Of a stretch of 64,000 nt of DNA, positions 16,753 to 26,752 are shown piece after piece. A program made the translations under genes and the position numbers. The notes below the pieces were generated by a model that was not told where the DNA came from, did not search any database, and worked only from the letters and a program-made list of their open reading frames with translations. The stretch is taken from NCBI RefSeq assembly GCF_001598475.1, contig NZ_BCZA01000006.1, positions 310,001 to 374,000 of the forward strand, in the 5' to 3' direction. Within the stretch, counting starts at the first letter, position 1; each line of letters opens with the position of its first letter. Source of the DNA: Pantoea agglomerans NBRC 102470 (GTDB lineage: Bacteria > Pseudomonadota > Gammaproteobacteria > Enterobacterales > Enterobacteriaceae).

Positions 16753-17427
16753 TGCAAAATTATCGGGCTTTATCAGGAAGCAGACCAGATTGGCATCCCG
16801 ATCGCCCACGATCTCGACGCTGGAATCCAGCCCGCTGACGGCATCACCGCGACTCAGTCGCAGATCGCCGACGCGAATAATCCCTTCAAGCACGGTGAGA
16901 TAAGCGACAAAGCCCGGCATCGACGGCACGTCCAGCGTATGGTTGCGCTCAAGCAGTGTGTCGAAGATGTAGACTTCCTGGCGAAGTTCCAGCGGCGCAT
17001 CAGACTCTTCCGGCCCGGCCAGTTCGGTCCAGCCATTGGTCATAATGCCCTGATCGCGCTCCAGCACCTGGGTCATTGCTTCACCGCCCCGAAGTGCCGG
17101 TCGGATAACCGCCTGTAACAGCTCCGCTTCATATAACGGCACCGACTCTTCGTATTGAACGCCATCACCCGCGTTCACCACCATCACGCGTTTTGCAGAA
17201 AGCTGGGTACGTTCGCCATTACTGTCCTGATGCTGCATCGAACCACGCCACAGGTAGGTGAAAACTTCTTCATCCTGATGCTGCTGCATCGGAATGCGGG
17301 CATCAAGTTTTAGCGACATCAGATCAACACTGACCAGCGGGCTTAACGCCTCGCCAGGACGCTGGCGACGGACGGTAAAAGGACCGTACTCAAACAGTTG
17401 TTCAGGATTAGCTCGCACAATGTTCAT
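16750..17427 (-). CDS. Pirin family cupin protein
   Basis: A 225-aa double cupin of the pirin/YhhW family. The N-terminal cupin holds HQDEEVFTYLWRG and MQHQDSNGE, which provide the metal ligands of pirins. The second cupin (about 140-225) looks degenerate. Some members act as quercetin dioxygenases; others have no known substrate. No signal peptide. ATG 17427 follows GAGAGC. Single gene, convergent with the small HTH gene. Confidence 0.88.
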   Translation of the reverse strand: MNIVRANPEQLFEYGPFTVRRQRPGEALSPLVSVDLMSLKLDARIPMQQHQDEEVFTYLWRGSMQHQDSNGERTQLSAKRVMVVNAGDGVQYEESVPLYEAELLQAVIRPALRGGEAMTQVLERDQGIMTNGWTELAGPEESDAPLELRQEVYIFDTLLERNHTLDVPSMPGFVAYLTVLEGIIRVGDLRLSRGDAVSGLDSSVEIVGDRDANLVCFLIKPDNFA

Positions 17428-17553
17428 GATTTGCTCTCAAATAAAGTGACTCATAACAACGATCATAGACCTCAGGCGTAGAATGAGAAGCCGGGAGTTT
17501 TGCCCGGCTTCGTCAGTTATTTTGAATAACAGAGTGTTCGGCGTCTTGCCAGC

Positions 17554-19284
17554 CTACTTGCCCTGTTCGTCGCTCTCACCGAGGAAGAAATACCAGAGTG
17601 GAATCGACAACAGCCCGGTAAAGACCGTGGAGTAGAGCAGGATCATCATCGCCTGGGTGATATACATGGTCAGCGACCAGTGACTGAAGGGGATCTGATA
17701 CTGATCAATCACTCCGCCAATCATCGCATTCGCCATCACCGTAATGACAATCAGCGCCAGCACCGTCACGCTGCGCAGAAAATAGCGCATCTCTTTGCGC
17801 TTCCCGGCAAAACGCGACTGGACGATGGCCAGCGGCGACTGTTTGTCCGGAGCGACATCCACGCGGACGACCGCGGCGCGCTGTGCGCTGCGCCAGCGCT
17901 GAATATCCAGCAGCACCAGCACCAGCAGGCTGATACCCATAACGGGAAGCGCATATCCCAGCGCCAGCATCACTATCAGGCTGGTGCCCTGCGCATAGCG
18001 CGGCAGCGCCAGCCAGGCGGATAACAGCGTCTGCGAGGGGTTGAGCTGCGGAACAGCCGGGCGACGAATCCACCACATGCGGTAGCCCAGCACAATCATT
18101 GTGCAGAGTCCAAAGCCAGACAGCGCCAGAATCAGCTGATTAGGCAGGCCAAACAGCACGCCCATATGCGCATCCACGCCCCAGCGGGTCAGTTTCGCCA
18201 CCAGCGGGAAGCTGGCAAACTCAACGCGGTCGACCACGCTAAAATCAGTCGGATTAATTGAAACCGCATCGACCTGGCTTGGCCAGCTGCGGTCAATCTC
18301 CGAAACCGTCCACGCCTGTTCAGCGTTCTTAGGCTGACGTAGTTCCAGTTTCGCCGCGTGCAGCCCGGCCTGACGCGCCGCTGCCAGCGCCTGATCCCAG
18401 CTGGCATTCGGCTGATTGAGAATCACAGGCGCAGCGGTTTTCGCTGGCATGGTCATTCCGGACATCGTCATCCCTTCCATCGCACCGCGATGGTCAGCAT
18501 GGGGATCGGCGGCTTCTGCGGGCGCGTTACCGTTTAGCGCGGTATTAACCTGCGGCGTTTTCCAGCCAAAGTCGCTGCGCATCTTTTCAATATTATTGCC
18601 CGCCCACTGTGACCAGGTCAGCCCGGTTACTGAAAAGAACACCAGTCCGATTGCCAGCAGCAGCCCCAGCGTGACATGCCAGTGACGGGTTGCCGCGAAG
18701 CCGCTCCGTGCTTTACTGCGGGTGCGCGGCGGCCGGGTGCCGGACCATAAGACAATCCCACCCAGCGCAGCGACCCACAGCCAGGAGGCTGCCAGTTCAC
18801 TGTAGTTTCGGCCAAAATCACCCAGCAACAGGCCGCGATGCAGCTGATCCAGCCACATGCGCAGCGGCAGCACACCGCTGGTGCCATACACCGTCATATC
18901 GCCTTTCACCTGCAGGGTGTAGGGATCAATAAACAGCGATCGTGATTCCGATGGGCCATGCTGTGGCTCGGCAAACTGCACGCGGGTTGTATCCTGCGGG
19001 CCGGGTGCCGGACGCACAGCGTAAATGCGAGCTGATTCACCGGCACGGGCTCGCGCAGCGGCAATCTGGGCGGACAGCGGTTGTGCCACACCCTGCGCAT
19101 CGGTGGTCAGGGCATCATGGTAGATAGCCTGTTCCAGTTGCGGTGTCAGAACGTAGAGCGTGCCGGTGAGTGCCGCGACAAAAATAAACGGCGCAATAAA
19201 CAGGCCGATATAAAAATGCAGGCGGCGAAAGAGATTAAACACCGTGCCGCGCGGTGCAGGGGACATTTCCTGAGAAGAGGACAT
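17554..19284 (-). CDS. PepSY-associated TM protein (PiuB-like)
   Basis: A 576-aa inner-membrane protein of the PepSY_TM family, often linked to iron or copper acquisition and ferric-siderophore reduction. A first membrane helix (about 24-46) is followed by a periplasmic PepSY region, further helices near 175-230, and four or more helices towards the C-terminus. A methionine/histidine-rich loop (DHRGAMEGMTMSGMTM) near residue 265 could bind copper. I prefer ATG 19284; a GTG 12 bases earlier is in frame. Just upstream on the same strand lies a DUF2946 gene, a common partner. Confidence 0.87.
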   Translation of the reverse strand: MSSSQEMSPAPRGTVFNLFRRLHFYIGLFIAPFIFVAALTGTLYVLTPQLEQAIYHDALTTDAQGVAQPLSAQIAAARARAGESARIYAVRPAPGPQDTTRVQFAEPQHGPSESRSLFIDPYTLQVKGDMTVYGTSGVLPLRMWLDQLHRGLLLGDFGRNYSELAASWLWVAALGGIVLWSGTRPPRTRSKARSGFAATRHWHVTLGLLLAIGLVFFSVTGLTWSQWAGNNIEKMRSDFGWKTPQVNTALNGNAPAEAADPHADHRGAMEGMTMSGMTMPAKTAAPVILNQPNASWDQALAAARQAGLHAAKLELRQPKNAEQAWTVSEIDRSWPSQVDAVSINPTDFSVVDRVEFASFPLVAKLTRWGVDAHMGVLFGLPNQLILALSGFGLCTMIVLGYRMWWIRRPAVPQLNPSQTLLSAWLALPRYAQGTSLIVMLALGYALPVMGISLLVLVLLDIQRWRSAQRAAVVRVDVAPDKQSPLAIVQSRFAGKRKEMRYFLRSVTVLALIVITVMANAMIGGVIDQYQIPFSHWSLTMYITQAMMILLYSTVFTGLLSIPLWYFFLGESDEQGK

Positions 19285-19329
19285 AGCATTCCACACTTTT
19301 CAAAAGACAAAGACGATCAGGTGACGTTG

Positions 19330-19749
19330 TCACGCAATCGGATTAGTAAGCAGTGAGTGTGACGCGATAAAGGGTGGCGCGCGCGGTCGATGAAGACGCA
19401 ACAGCCGTCGCCATTGGGGTGGATTGATAGCCGCTGGCGGCGGGGCGCGGCTGATCAGGCACATCCACCAGATAAACGGGATAAAAACCCAGAGCATCAG
19501 CGGAACATGCACCAGCAGATCGCAGTAGCCACAGGCAAAGCCCGGGCCCATCATCATCCCGTGATCAGCCATCGACATCTCGCTGTGATGATCCATCATC
19601 GGCATCTCTGCGCTCATGATCGAAGCGCCTTGCATCCTGGCATGATGTTCAGCGAGATTCTTTGAGATCATCGGTGCAACAAACAACAGCAGCACGGCCA
19701 GTATCGCAATACCGGCGGTGAGTCGTTGTCTGAGTGAAGATCCCGGCAT
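19330..19749 (-). CDS. DUF2946 family protein
   Basis: A 139-aa membrane/secreted protein with an N-terminal hydrophobic segment (about 12-27), a Met/His-rich stretch (SAEMPMMDHHSEMSMADH), the FACGYCDLLVHVP motif typical of DUF2946, and a second hydrophobic segment near 82-98. The CxxC and Met/His content suggest metal binding, probably copper. It is expressed just before the PepSY protein with a 45-base gap, and the two probably work together. Confidence 0.85.
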   Translation of the reverse strand: MPGSSLRQRLTAGIAILAVLLLFVAPMISKNLAEHHARMQGASIMSAEMPMMDHHSEMSMADHGMMMGPGFACGYCDLLVHVPLMLWVFIPFIWWMCLISRAPPPAAINPPQWRRLLRLHRPRAPPFIASHSLLTNPIA

Positions 19750-19970
19750 GATTTCAACGGTCGTATGAGGTCATAATTCAGGGCGGCAGTGTAACGCGAA
19801 GGGAATAAAAGGGTTAAATAAAGTGGCATCTGTTCCGAAAAAATTCGCACTCTTTGAACATTTTCACTTTAATTTCTGCATCATTTAACTTAGTTGTTAC
19901 TCGCGGTGCACATACAAATAACATTAATCATTCGCCTGCGGTTTAACCAAACCCAATAAAGGAATAAAAA

Positions 19971-20909
19971 ATGAAAATTGTAATGCTGGATGGTGACACG
20001 CTGCCGGTACCCCTGCCGACCGGTCAACAGCAGGCTGACTGGGAGATTCGTGCGCAGACTCCGGCTGAAGACATTGTGTCTTCGCTGGCGGGCGCAACGG
20101 TCGCTATTACCAATAAGGTGCCGTTGCGGGCTGACACACTGCAACAACTGCCTGAACTGCGTTTTATCTGTGTCGCAGCGACGGGCTATGACTGTATCGA
20201 TCTTGATGCCTGCCGCGCACGCGGCATCGTGGTCAGTAATGTTCCAGGCTATTCAACTCAGAGCGTTTCAGAGGCGGTGATAGCCGCGATTTTTGCCCTG
20301 CGCCGTCAGCTGATGGCTTATGCCAGCAATACCCGCATCGACTGGCCCCAGGCTAAGCACTTTTGTGTGCATCATCAGCCGATAGGGGATATTGGCGGGG
20401 CCACGCTGGGCATCGCGGGCAAAGGCGACATCGGCCAGGCGGTCGGCAGGCTGGCCCAGGCGCTGGGAATGCAGGTGCAGTACGCCGAGCGAAAAGGCAG
20501 TGAAAGGGTGCGTGACGGTTATATCAGCTTTGAGCAGATGCTGGCGACCAGCGACATCATTTCGCTGCACTGCCCGCTGAGTGACAGCACCCGCCAGATG
20601 ATTGATCGCGATGCGCTGGATAAAATGAAGCCACAGGCGCTGCTGATAAACACGGCTCGTGGCGGACTGATTAACGAGGCCGATCTTGCTGCCGCGTTAA
20701 AGCAGGGGCAGATTGGTGGTGCGGCGCTGGATGTGCTGAGCAGCGAGCCGCCCGCTCCGGATAATCCGCTGCTGGCGGATCTGCCAACTCTGCTGCTGAC
20801 GCCGCACATCGCCTGGGCAAGTCGCAGCGGCGTGGAGAATCTGGTGGCTGGCGTGATGGCCAATATCGCGGCCTTTATTCAGGGCGAGCCAATTAATGTG
20901 GTGAGCTGA
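19971..20909 (+). CDS. D-2-hydroxyacid dehydrogenase (hydroxypyruvate/glyoxylate reductase type)
   Basis: A 312-aa NAD(P)-dependent dehydrogenase of the D-isomer 2-hydroxyacid family. The cofactor motif GKGDIGQAVG lies near residue 144. The catalytic Arg is in NTARGGLINE, the Glu in SSEPPAPDNP, and the His in LTPHIAWAS. It most resembles glycerate dehydrogenase/hydroxypyruvate reductases. An AAGGA site precedes ATG 19971. It is a single gene with a promoter-length AT-rich region upstream (19800-19970). Confidence 0.9.
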   Translation: MKIVMLDGDTLPVPLPTGQQQADWEIRAQTPAEDIVSSLAGATVAITNKVPLRADTLQQLPELRFICVAATGYDCIDLDACRARGIVVSNVPGYSTQSVSEAVIAAIFALRRQLMAYASNTRIDWPQAKHFCVHHQPIGDIGGATLGIAGKGDIGQAVGRLAQALGMQVQYAERKGSERVRDGYISFEQMLATSDIISLHCPLSDSTRQMIDRDALDKMKPQALLINTARGGLINEADLAAALKQGQIGGAALDVLSSEPPAPDNPLLADLPTLLLTPHIAWASRSGVENLVAGVMANIAAFIQGEPINVVS

Positions 20910-21123
20910 GTCAGATGGAATAGTTTTTAATGCCCAACATGGGTTGATATTCAGAGCAACCTCGTAGATTTCAGGAAAAGCGTTTTACGCGGTTTAGTCA
21001 TCAGGGTATTAATTTCGTTATTTTCATCAGGAGTTTAAACGTTCGTGCGCTACAGGAATTAGCGTCTTTTACTGGCTGAATCAGCCGTTGTAAGCGTTTC
21101 AGGAACAGAAAGGATTCTGGCCA

Positions 21124-22053
21124 GTGAAAAAGAAGAACAGTACGCCTGTGCCTCATGATGCCACATTCCGGCAATTTCTGACTCAGCCGGATATTGCCCG
21201 GGATTTCATGGAGCTGCATTTGCCGCCAGAGCTGCGCATATGCTGTGATCTCAGCACGCTGAAACTGGAGTCGGGGTCATTTGTCGAGGATGACCTTCGG
21301 CAGTACTTTAGCGACGTGCTTTACAGTCTTAAAACAACCGCTGGCGATGGATATATCCATGTACTCATTGAGCATCAGTCTGTGCCAGACAAACATATGG
21401 CATTTCGGCTGATGCGCTATGCAGTGGCTGCCATGCAGCGCCATCTTGAAGCAGGGCATAAGCGGTTGCCGCTGGTAATTCCCATCCTGTTTTACACTGG
21501 CAGACGCACTCCCTATCCCTATTCGACCCGGTGGCTGGATGAGTTCGACGACCCGGCGCTGGCGGACAGGCTATACAGCCGCAGTTTTCCGCTGGTCGAT
21601 GTCACGGTGATTCCTGACGATGAGATCATGCAACATCGCAGCATGGCGGCTCTGACCCTGTTGCAGAAGCATATCCGGCAGCGTGATCTGGCTGAAATGA
21701 TGGACCGGCTGGTAACCATTTTGCAGGCTGGCTATCACTCTTCATCACAGGTGATAACGCTGGTACACTACATTGTACAGGCGGGTGAAACATCGGACGC
21801 CAAAGCCTTTGTACGGGAGCTGGCACAGCGTGTGCCCCAACACGAGAACGCACTTATGACTATCGCACAACAGCTTGAGCAGATAGGGCTTGAAAAAGGT
21901 ATTGAGCAGGGTATTGAACAGGGACGGACAGAAGGTAGTCGTGGAGCAAGCCTCAGAATTGCCCACACCATGCTAGAGAGTGGCATGGATCGCAATACCG
22001 TTATGCAGATGACTGGTCTGAGTGAAGAGGACCTGGCACAGATTTCGCACTAA
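21124..22053 (+). CDS. Rpn family recombination-promoting nuclease
   Basis: A 309-aa protein of the Rpn/transposase_31 family, a PD-(D/E)xK endonuclease that promotes RecA-independent recombination in E. coli and has anti-phage roles. HDATFRQFL opens the domain. Asp64 in YFSDVLY and Glu83-Gln85 in LIEHQ form the nuclease core. The C-terminus holds the family's repetitive GLEKGIEQGIEQGR helix and a short helical tail. Start GTG 21124 with AAGGA 9 bases upstream. An in-frame ATG at 21856 could give a short C-terminal form. Confidence 0.9.
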   Translation: MKKKNSTPVPHDATFRQFLTQPDIARDFMELHLPPELRICCDLSTLKLESGSFVEDDLRQYFSDVLYSLKTTAGDGYIHVLIEHQSVPDKHMAFRLMRYAVAAMQRHLEAGHKRLPLVIPILFYTGRRTPYPYSTRWLDEFDDPALADRLYSRSFPLVDVTVIPDDEIMQHRSMAALTLLQKHIRQRDLAEMMDRLVTILQAGYHSSSQVITLVHYIVQAGETSDAKAFVRELAQRVPQHENALMTIAQQLEQIGLEKGIEQGIEQGRTEGSRGASLRIAHTMLESGMDRNTVMQMTGLSEEDLAQISH

Positions 22054-22191
22054 TTAATTTTTTGAGTTCTGATTATCGCTGACGACTCAAATCGCCAGCG
22101 GACTACAAGGAAAATGCAAAATCAGCTTCCTGAAATCAAGGGAACCCCGTTGCATTTCACCACAGCGAGCCTGTGACTTGCGCGCTCAGAC

Positions 22192-23112
22192 TCAGAATAT
22201 CGATCGCCCCAGCTTCTCGGTCAGCAATTCCAGCACAGCGGTACCGGCCAGAGAATTGCCCGCGCTATCCAGCCCAGGCGACCAGACGGCAATGCTCATC
22301 TCACCTGGGATAATGGCAATAATCCCGCCACCCACGCCCGATTTTGCGGGCATCCCGACCCGCCACGCGAATTCGCCAGCGCCGTCGTACATCCCGCTGG
22401 TGATCATCAGTGCGTTAATCTGCCGCGCCTGACGTGGAGTAATCATCTGGCTGCCATCCAGCGTTTTGCCCTGATTCGCCAGATAGATAAACGTGCGGGC
22501 CAGCTCAACGCAGTTCATCGACAGGGAACAGTAGTGGAAATAGGTCTGCATCACGCTGGTGACATCGTTGTCGAAATTTCCAAACGACTTCATCAGCCAG
22601 GCGATCGCTGCATTGCGGGCCGAATGTTCGAACTCAGAGCGGGCAACGTGGCGATCATAATTGATATCGGACTGCTGACTCAGCTGGCGCACAATTTCCA
22701 GCATTCGCTGACGCGGGGCGGTCAGTCGGGTTTCCAGCAGATCGCAAATCACCAGCGCACCGGCATTAATAAACGGATTACGCGGCTTGCCCTGTTCCAG
22801 CTCCAGCTGAACCAATGAATTAAATGGCTGGCCAGAAGGCTCTTTGCCGACCCGCTGCCAGATTTCGCTGTCCTCATAGCGGGTCAGTGCTACGGTCAGA
22901 GAAAGCGCCTTGGAGATCGACTGAATCGAAAAGCGCGTCTCAGCATCGCCCGCCTGAAAGAGGGTGCCATCACGCAGGCAAACCGCTATTGCCAGATGAT
23001 CGGCAGCCACATCCGCCAGCGCAGGGATATAGTCAGCCACCTTTCCCTGATGGATCAGCGGACGCACCTGATCCAGGATCTTCTGCAGCAGAGCATTATT
23101 CAGTTCAGACAC
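22192..23112 (-). CDS. glsA: Glutaminase (GlsA/GlsB family)
   Basis: Serine-dependent beta-lactamase-fold glutaminase, 306 aa, hydrolysing glutamine to glutamate and ammonia. The catalytic Ser65-x-x-Lys68 is in [29 protein letters not shown] and KSGVGGGI are all conserved. It aligns end to end with E. coli YneH (GlsB). GTG 23112 has GGGAGA at a 6-base spacing, while an ATG at 23118 would touch that site. It lies 88 bases downstream of an MFS transporter gene on the same strand. Confidence 0.93.
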   Translation of the reverse strand: MSELNNALLQKILDQVRPLIHQGKVADYIPALADVAADHLAIAVCLRDGTLFQAGDAETRFSIQSISKALSLTVALTRYEDSEIWQRVGKEPSGQPFNSLVQLELEQGKPRNPFINAGALVICDLLETRLTAPRQRMLEIVRQLSQQSDINYDRHVARSEFEHSARNAAIAWLMKSFGNFDNDVTSVMQTYFHYCSLSMNCVELARTFIYLANQGKTLDGSQMITPRQARQINALMITSGMYDGAGEFAWRVGMPAKSGVGGGIIAIIPGEMSIAVWSPGLDSAGNSLAGTAVLELLTEKLGRSIF

Positions 23113-23200
23113 GCACATTCTCCCGTCGATTCCCGCCGACCGGTGATGCCAGGCATCCGCGATCCGCGAGTCATTTATTGTTAACGGCTCCGCCGCATTT

Positions 23201-24415
23201 TCAGCTAATGGGTTTTGACTGCGCTGCCAGCGGAGCCAGCAGCATCTGTAACAGGCTCAGCATTGCCAGCACGCTGAAGGGCAGCGTCCAGTTACCGCTC
23301 TGCTCATGGAGCACGCCAAAGAACAAAGGGCCGAGTGCCGCCAGCGCATATCCGACACACTGTGCCATGCCCGACAGCTGTGAAGCCTGACGGTGATGAG
23401 TGGCTCGCAGATTAAACAGTGAGAGGCAGAGCACCAGTGATGCGCCTGCGCCCAGTCCGGCCAGTGTCAGCCAGATGACGGCCCACTGCGGATTGAGCAA
23501 TAGGCCCAGCATGCCGAGGAAAATGCCTGATGAAGCAATAAACGCGGTAAGCCGGGCATCTTTTACCCGCTTCAGCGCCACCATGCAGCCCAGGTTAGCG
23601 ACGATCGCAATTGCCTGATACCAGAACAGCAGCCAGCCTGCGTGGGCCTGACTGAAGCCGTTATCCTGGGCATACAGCGTAAACCAGTCAATCAGGGTAT
23701 AAAACGCCAGCGATTGCAGCGCCATAAACAGTGCGATTTGCCAGCCGCCTGCCGTTCGCCACGGATGGCGATATGCAACGGTCGCATCTGCGGGCGCTAC
23801 GGTTGACCGCCGTTGACGTAACAGCGGCAGCCAGGCGAGTAGCGCAACCAGTCCCGGCAGCGCCCAGACAACCAGCGAGAGTCGCCAGCCAGCCGCTGAA
23901 AGCTGGCTCAGCGGAACGGCAATGCCAGATGCCAGGCTGGCAGTAATCGACATGGTGGCGGCATAAAGGCCAATATATTTAGCGGTGTGGGCGGTGAAAT
24001 CGCGTTTAATCAGTGGCGGCAGCAGCACGTTGGCGGCGGCAATGCCTGCGCTGAGCAACAGCGTTCCGCTCCACAACGCCGCTTCAGCAGGCAGCCAGCG
24101 CAACAGCGAACCGGCAGTGATAAGGCAAAGCGCGCCCCATAAACTGCGCTCGAGCCCGACGCGATTTCCCAGCCAGGCGGCCAGTGGGGCGAGCAGGGCA
24201 AACAGCATCAGTGGAATAAAGTTAAACAGACCCGCTTCACCGACACTCAGGCCAAAGGTCTGGCGGATATCCTGTAGTACCGGGCCGATGACAGTAATGG
24301 GCGCACGAAGGTTAGCCGCGGTCAGCAGCAGGACGAACAAAAAAAATGTGGCGCTGGAATACGCAGCGAGAGGTTTAGCTGGGTGTTGTACAGGCATCAT
24401 GGCAGGGATCATCAC
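23201..24415 (-). CDS. CynX/NimT-family MFS transporter
   Basis: A 12-helix major facilitator, about 404 aa, of the CynX/NimT (YeaN-like) group, which exports cyanate, nitroimidazole-like or other small compounds. [16 protein letters not shown] after the first helix and [16 protein letters not shown] between helices 2 and 3 fit the family. The start is uncertain (GTG 24415, ATG 24412 or ATG 24400), none with a strong ribosome site. It precedes the glutaminase gene on the same strand. Confidence 0.85.
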   Translation of the reverse strand: MMIPAMMPVQHPAKPLAAYSSATFFLFVLLLTAANLRAPITVIGPVLQDIRQTFGLSVGEAGLFNFIPLMLFALLAPLAAWLGNRVGLERSLWGALCLITAGSLLRWLPAEAALWSGTLLLSAGIAAANVLLPPLIKRDFTAHTAKYIGLYAATMSITASLASGIAVPLSQLSAAGWRLSLVVWALPGLVALLAWLPLLRQRRSTVAPADATVAYRHPWRTAGGWQIALFMALQSLAFYTLIDWFTLYAQDNGFSQAHAGWLLFWYQAIAIVANLGCMVALKRVKDARLTAFIASSGIFLGMLGLLLNPQWAVIWLTLAGLGAGASLVLCLSLFNLRATHHRQASQLSGMAQCVGYALAALGPLFFGVLHEQSGNWTLPFSVLAMLSLLQMLLAPLAAQSKPIS

Positions 24416-24575
24416 ATGCAGCAGTGCTGCGGGGGCGTTGGTTGACGTTAACGCTTACGCATCAGAATTGATGTCTGGGCGCTACTTTACTGACCGGTTA
24501 GCAGCGTGTAAAGCCTTGTTATGCGATGAAATAGCGTAATTGAGATCTCACAGCAGCGATCGCCTTGTGACAGGA

Positions 24576-24746
24576 TCAATGGAATTCAGGTTCAGGGAAA
24601 TGACCGCAGTCGTTCTGGCTGGGATTGGAGCCTGGCTGGCAGGTCTGCTGGCGGGTTTCGGCCGCCGGAACCGGTTTTTCAGCGTGCCATGGGGCACTAC
24701 AGGCACTGAGAAGAGAAACCAGAATCATCACACTGATAACGCGCAT
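24576..24746 (-). CDS. Small lipoprotein (56 aa)
   Basis: ATG 24746 has a near-perfect AAGGAG site 5 bases upstream and encodes a 56-aa protein. A signal sequence with lipobox LSAC (Cys16) is followed by a short polar tail containing two more cysteines (QTCQPGSNPSQNDCGHF), which could form a disulfide. It would be lipidated and membrane-anchored. Family and function are unknown. It lies about 100 bases downstream of the OrtT-like gene, on the same strand. Confidence 0.75.
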   Translation of the reverse strand: MRVISVMILVSLLSACSAPWHAEKPVPAAETRQQTCQPGSNPSQNDCGHFPEPEFH

Positions 24747-24850
24747 ATCCGCTCCTTATTAACCGTCATGAACAAGGCCACGTCGGTGATCGGCGGTTTG
24801 CAGGTCAGGGACGTCTTACCTGAGTGTGGTATCTAAGGGGATAATGTCAA

Positions 24851-25024
24851 TTAAAACAGAGCAAACATCAGCGCGACAGGAAAACTCATCGGCCAGGTGG
24901 CCCCCACCAGAAAGGCGCTCAGCAGTTTGATGCTCAGCTTATCTTTGGCGATGAAGAACGTGATCAGCGTAGCGATCAATGCAACAACGGCATAGAAAAT
25001 TAGCATACCCTGGTACAGTGTCAT
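24851..25024 (-). CDS. ortT: GhoT/OrtT family membrane toxin
   Basis: A 57-aa protein with two hydrophobic helices (about 7-26 and 33-54), matching the GhoT/OrtT toxins. LLSAFLVGATWPMSFPVAL is nearly identical to E. coli OrtT. These proteins sit in the inner membrane and collapse membrane potential; OrtT acts as an orphan toxin tied to the stringent response. ATG 25024 has GGAG 6 bases upstream and gives the exact family length. No ghoS-like antitoxin gene is adjacent. Confidence 0.9.
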   Translation of the reverse strand: MTLYQGMLIFYAVVALIATLITFFIAKDKLSIKLLSAFLVGATWPMSFPVALMFALF

Positions 25025-25282
25025 CGATATCTCCGCAGCGGCATTAAGGTTTTCGCTGCGCATGATGCGGATTTTTGTGATCCAGATCAAGTGAATCAGG
25101 GTTTAGCATCTAAAGAAATCATGGGTAAGGGCAGTTGGTTCGCTCGCTGAACTTCATCGTAACAGCGGGCGATTTCAGGCTGAAACCAGGCGGGAAAAAC
25201 GCAGCTAAAACCTTGGCTGATGCCGTAAGCCAGACTGAACAACCTCTGGCGAAGGCTCCCGGATTAACCGTTGCCATGACGC

Positions 25283-25309
25283 AAAAAAAGCCCGCCAGCG
25301 AGGACGGGC
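25283..25309 (-). terminator. Terminator of fucO
   Basis: Read on the minus strand, GCCCG (25305-25309) pairs with CGGGC (25290-25294), followed by seven T's (25289-25283). It lies 36 bases beyond the fucO stop codon. Confidence 0.8.
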
Positions 25310-25345
25310 CTGTTATCGGCACTGCATCACTACAGGATAGGCGCT

Positions 25346-26494
25346 TTAACTCTGGCGGTATAACGCCATCACGTCCTCCAGGTCCGGCGTACGTGGATTG
25401 CCGCCGGTACAGACATCATCCAGCGCGGCCTGTGCCAGTGCAGGGATATCCGCTTCTTTTAAGCCCACTTCACGCAGTGAGCGGGGAATACCCACATCGC
25501 GACAGAGCTGACGCACCGCGGCGACCGCCGCTTCCCGCGCCTGATCCAGCGACAATGACTCAACCTGTTTCACACCCATTGCACGGGCAATGTCGCGATA
25601 TTTTTCGCCAGTGCCTGAGGCATTCCACGCCATCACCTGCGGCAGCAAAATGGCATTGGCTACGCCGTGCGGGACATTGTAAAAGGCGCCCAGCGGGTGT
25701 GCCATGCCATGCACCAGACCAAGGCCGACATTAGAGAAACCCATACCGGCCACATATTGTCCCAGCGCCATCTGCTCAACCGCCTCAATATTTCCTGCCA
25801 CCGATTCGCGCAGTGACTGGCTGATAATCTCAATGGCTTTGAGGTGCAGCATATCGGTCAGGGTCCAGGCACCGCGTGTGATGTAGCCTTCAATGGCATG
25901 GGTTAAGGCATCAATACCGGTCGCAGCCTTCAGCGACGCTGGCATGCTCGCCATCATCTCCGCATCAATGATCGCCACTTTCGGTATGTCATGGGGATCG
26001 ACACAGACAAACTTACGGCGATTATCTTCATCGGTAATGACGTAATTAATCGTCACTTCTGCGGCGGTGCCTGCCGTGGTCGGGATAGCGATGATCGGCA
26101 CGCACGGATGGCGGGTGGGGCTGACGCCTTCCAGGCTGCGCACATCTTCAAACTCAGGGTTATTGATAATAATGCCGATCGCCTTGCTGGTATCCTGTGG
26201 TGAGCCGCCGCCAATGGCGATCAGGTAGTCGGCACCTGACTCTCTGAACACCGCAACACCCTGCTGCACAACCCGAATGGTAGGATTCGGCACCACCTCA
26301 TCATACACCGCCCAGTCAAACTGATGTTGCGCCAGCAGATCGGTCACCCGCTTCAGCGCACCCGCCGCGGCCAGCGCTTTGTCAGTGACGATCAGTGCTT
26401 TTCGCATCCCGCGACGTTGTACCTCTTCCGGCAAATGGCGCAAAGCACCAGCACCAAACCAGGCGGTTTCATTGAGAATCATACGTTGGGTCAT
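25346..26494 (-). CDS. fucO: Lactaldehyde reductase / iron-containing alcohol dehydrogenase FucO
   Basis: A 382-aa iron-dependent alcohol dehydrogenase closely matching E. coli FucO: RMILNETAWFG start, IGGGSPQDTSKAIG, PTTAGTAAEVT, and the metal-binding block DALTHAIEGYI with GLVHGMAHPLGAFY. It interconverts lactaldehyde and 1,2-propanediol using NAD(H), and members also act on other short aldehydes. No fucose genes are nearby. Instead it is divergent from a dihydroxyacetone kinase gene, which suggests use in triose or propanediol metabolism. ATG 26494 has AGAGGA upstream. Confidence 0.92.
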   Translation of the reverse strand: MTQRMILNETAWFGAGALRHLPEEVQRRGMRKALIVTDKALAAAGALKRVTDLLAQHQFDWAVYDEVVPNPTIRVVQQGVAVFRESGADYLIAIGGGSPQDTSKAIGIIINNPEFEDVRSLEGVSPTRHPCVPIIAIPTTAGTAAEVTINYVITDEDNRRKFVCVDPHDIPKVAIIDAEMMASMPASLKAATGIDALTHAIEGYITRGAWTLTDMLHLKAIEIISQSLRESVAGNIEAVEQMALGQYVAGMGFSNVGLGLVHGMAHPLGAFYNVPHGVANAILLPQVMAWNASGTGEKYRDIARAMGVKQVESLSLDQAREAAVAAVRQLCRDVGIPRSLREVGLKEADIPALAQAALDDVCTGGNPRTPDLEDVMALYRQS

Positions 26495-26752
26495 TAAAAC
26501 ATCCTCTGTTAACAAATGAATTTTTACCATCCGTGATCCCCGGTTCATGTTCTGCGCAGAACCTCTCACTTTCAGGTAAAGACATTTGATAAAAATCAAT
26601 CAATTAGTAAAAATCACTGCGTCTCTGTCAGCTGGTTTCCGTGCGGTATGTCTGAAATCAGGCTACAGATCTGTTGATGGATTTCTCACTGTCGTCAGTG
26701 GTATGTAACACTGGGTCATCAGCAAACCCGCATGCCTATGAGGAAAGAAGAC

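Noticed and set aside
24540-24836. 98-aa plus-strand frame
   Set aside because: Covers the small lipoprotein gene on the other strand, which has a strong ribosome site and lipobox.
25119-25322. 67-aa minus-strand frame between ortT and fucO
   Set aside because: Its start lies beyond the fucO terminator stem, with no ribosome site and no recognisable features.
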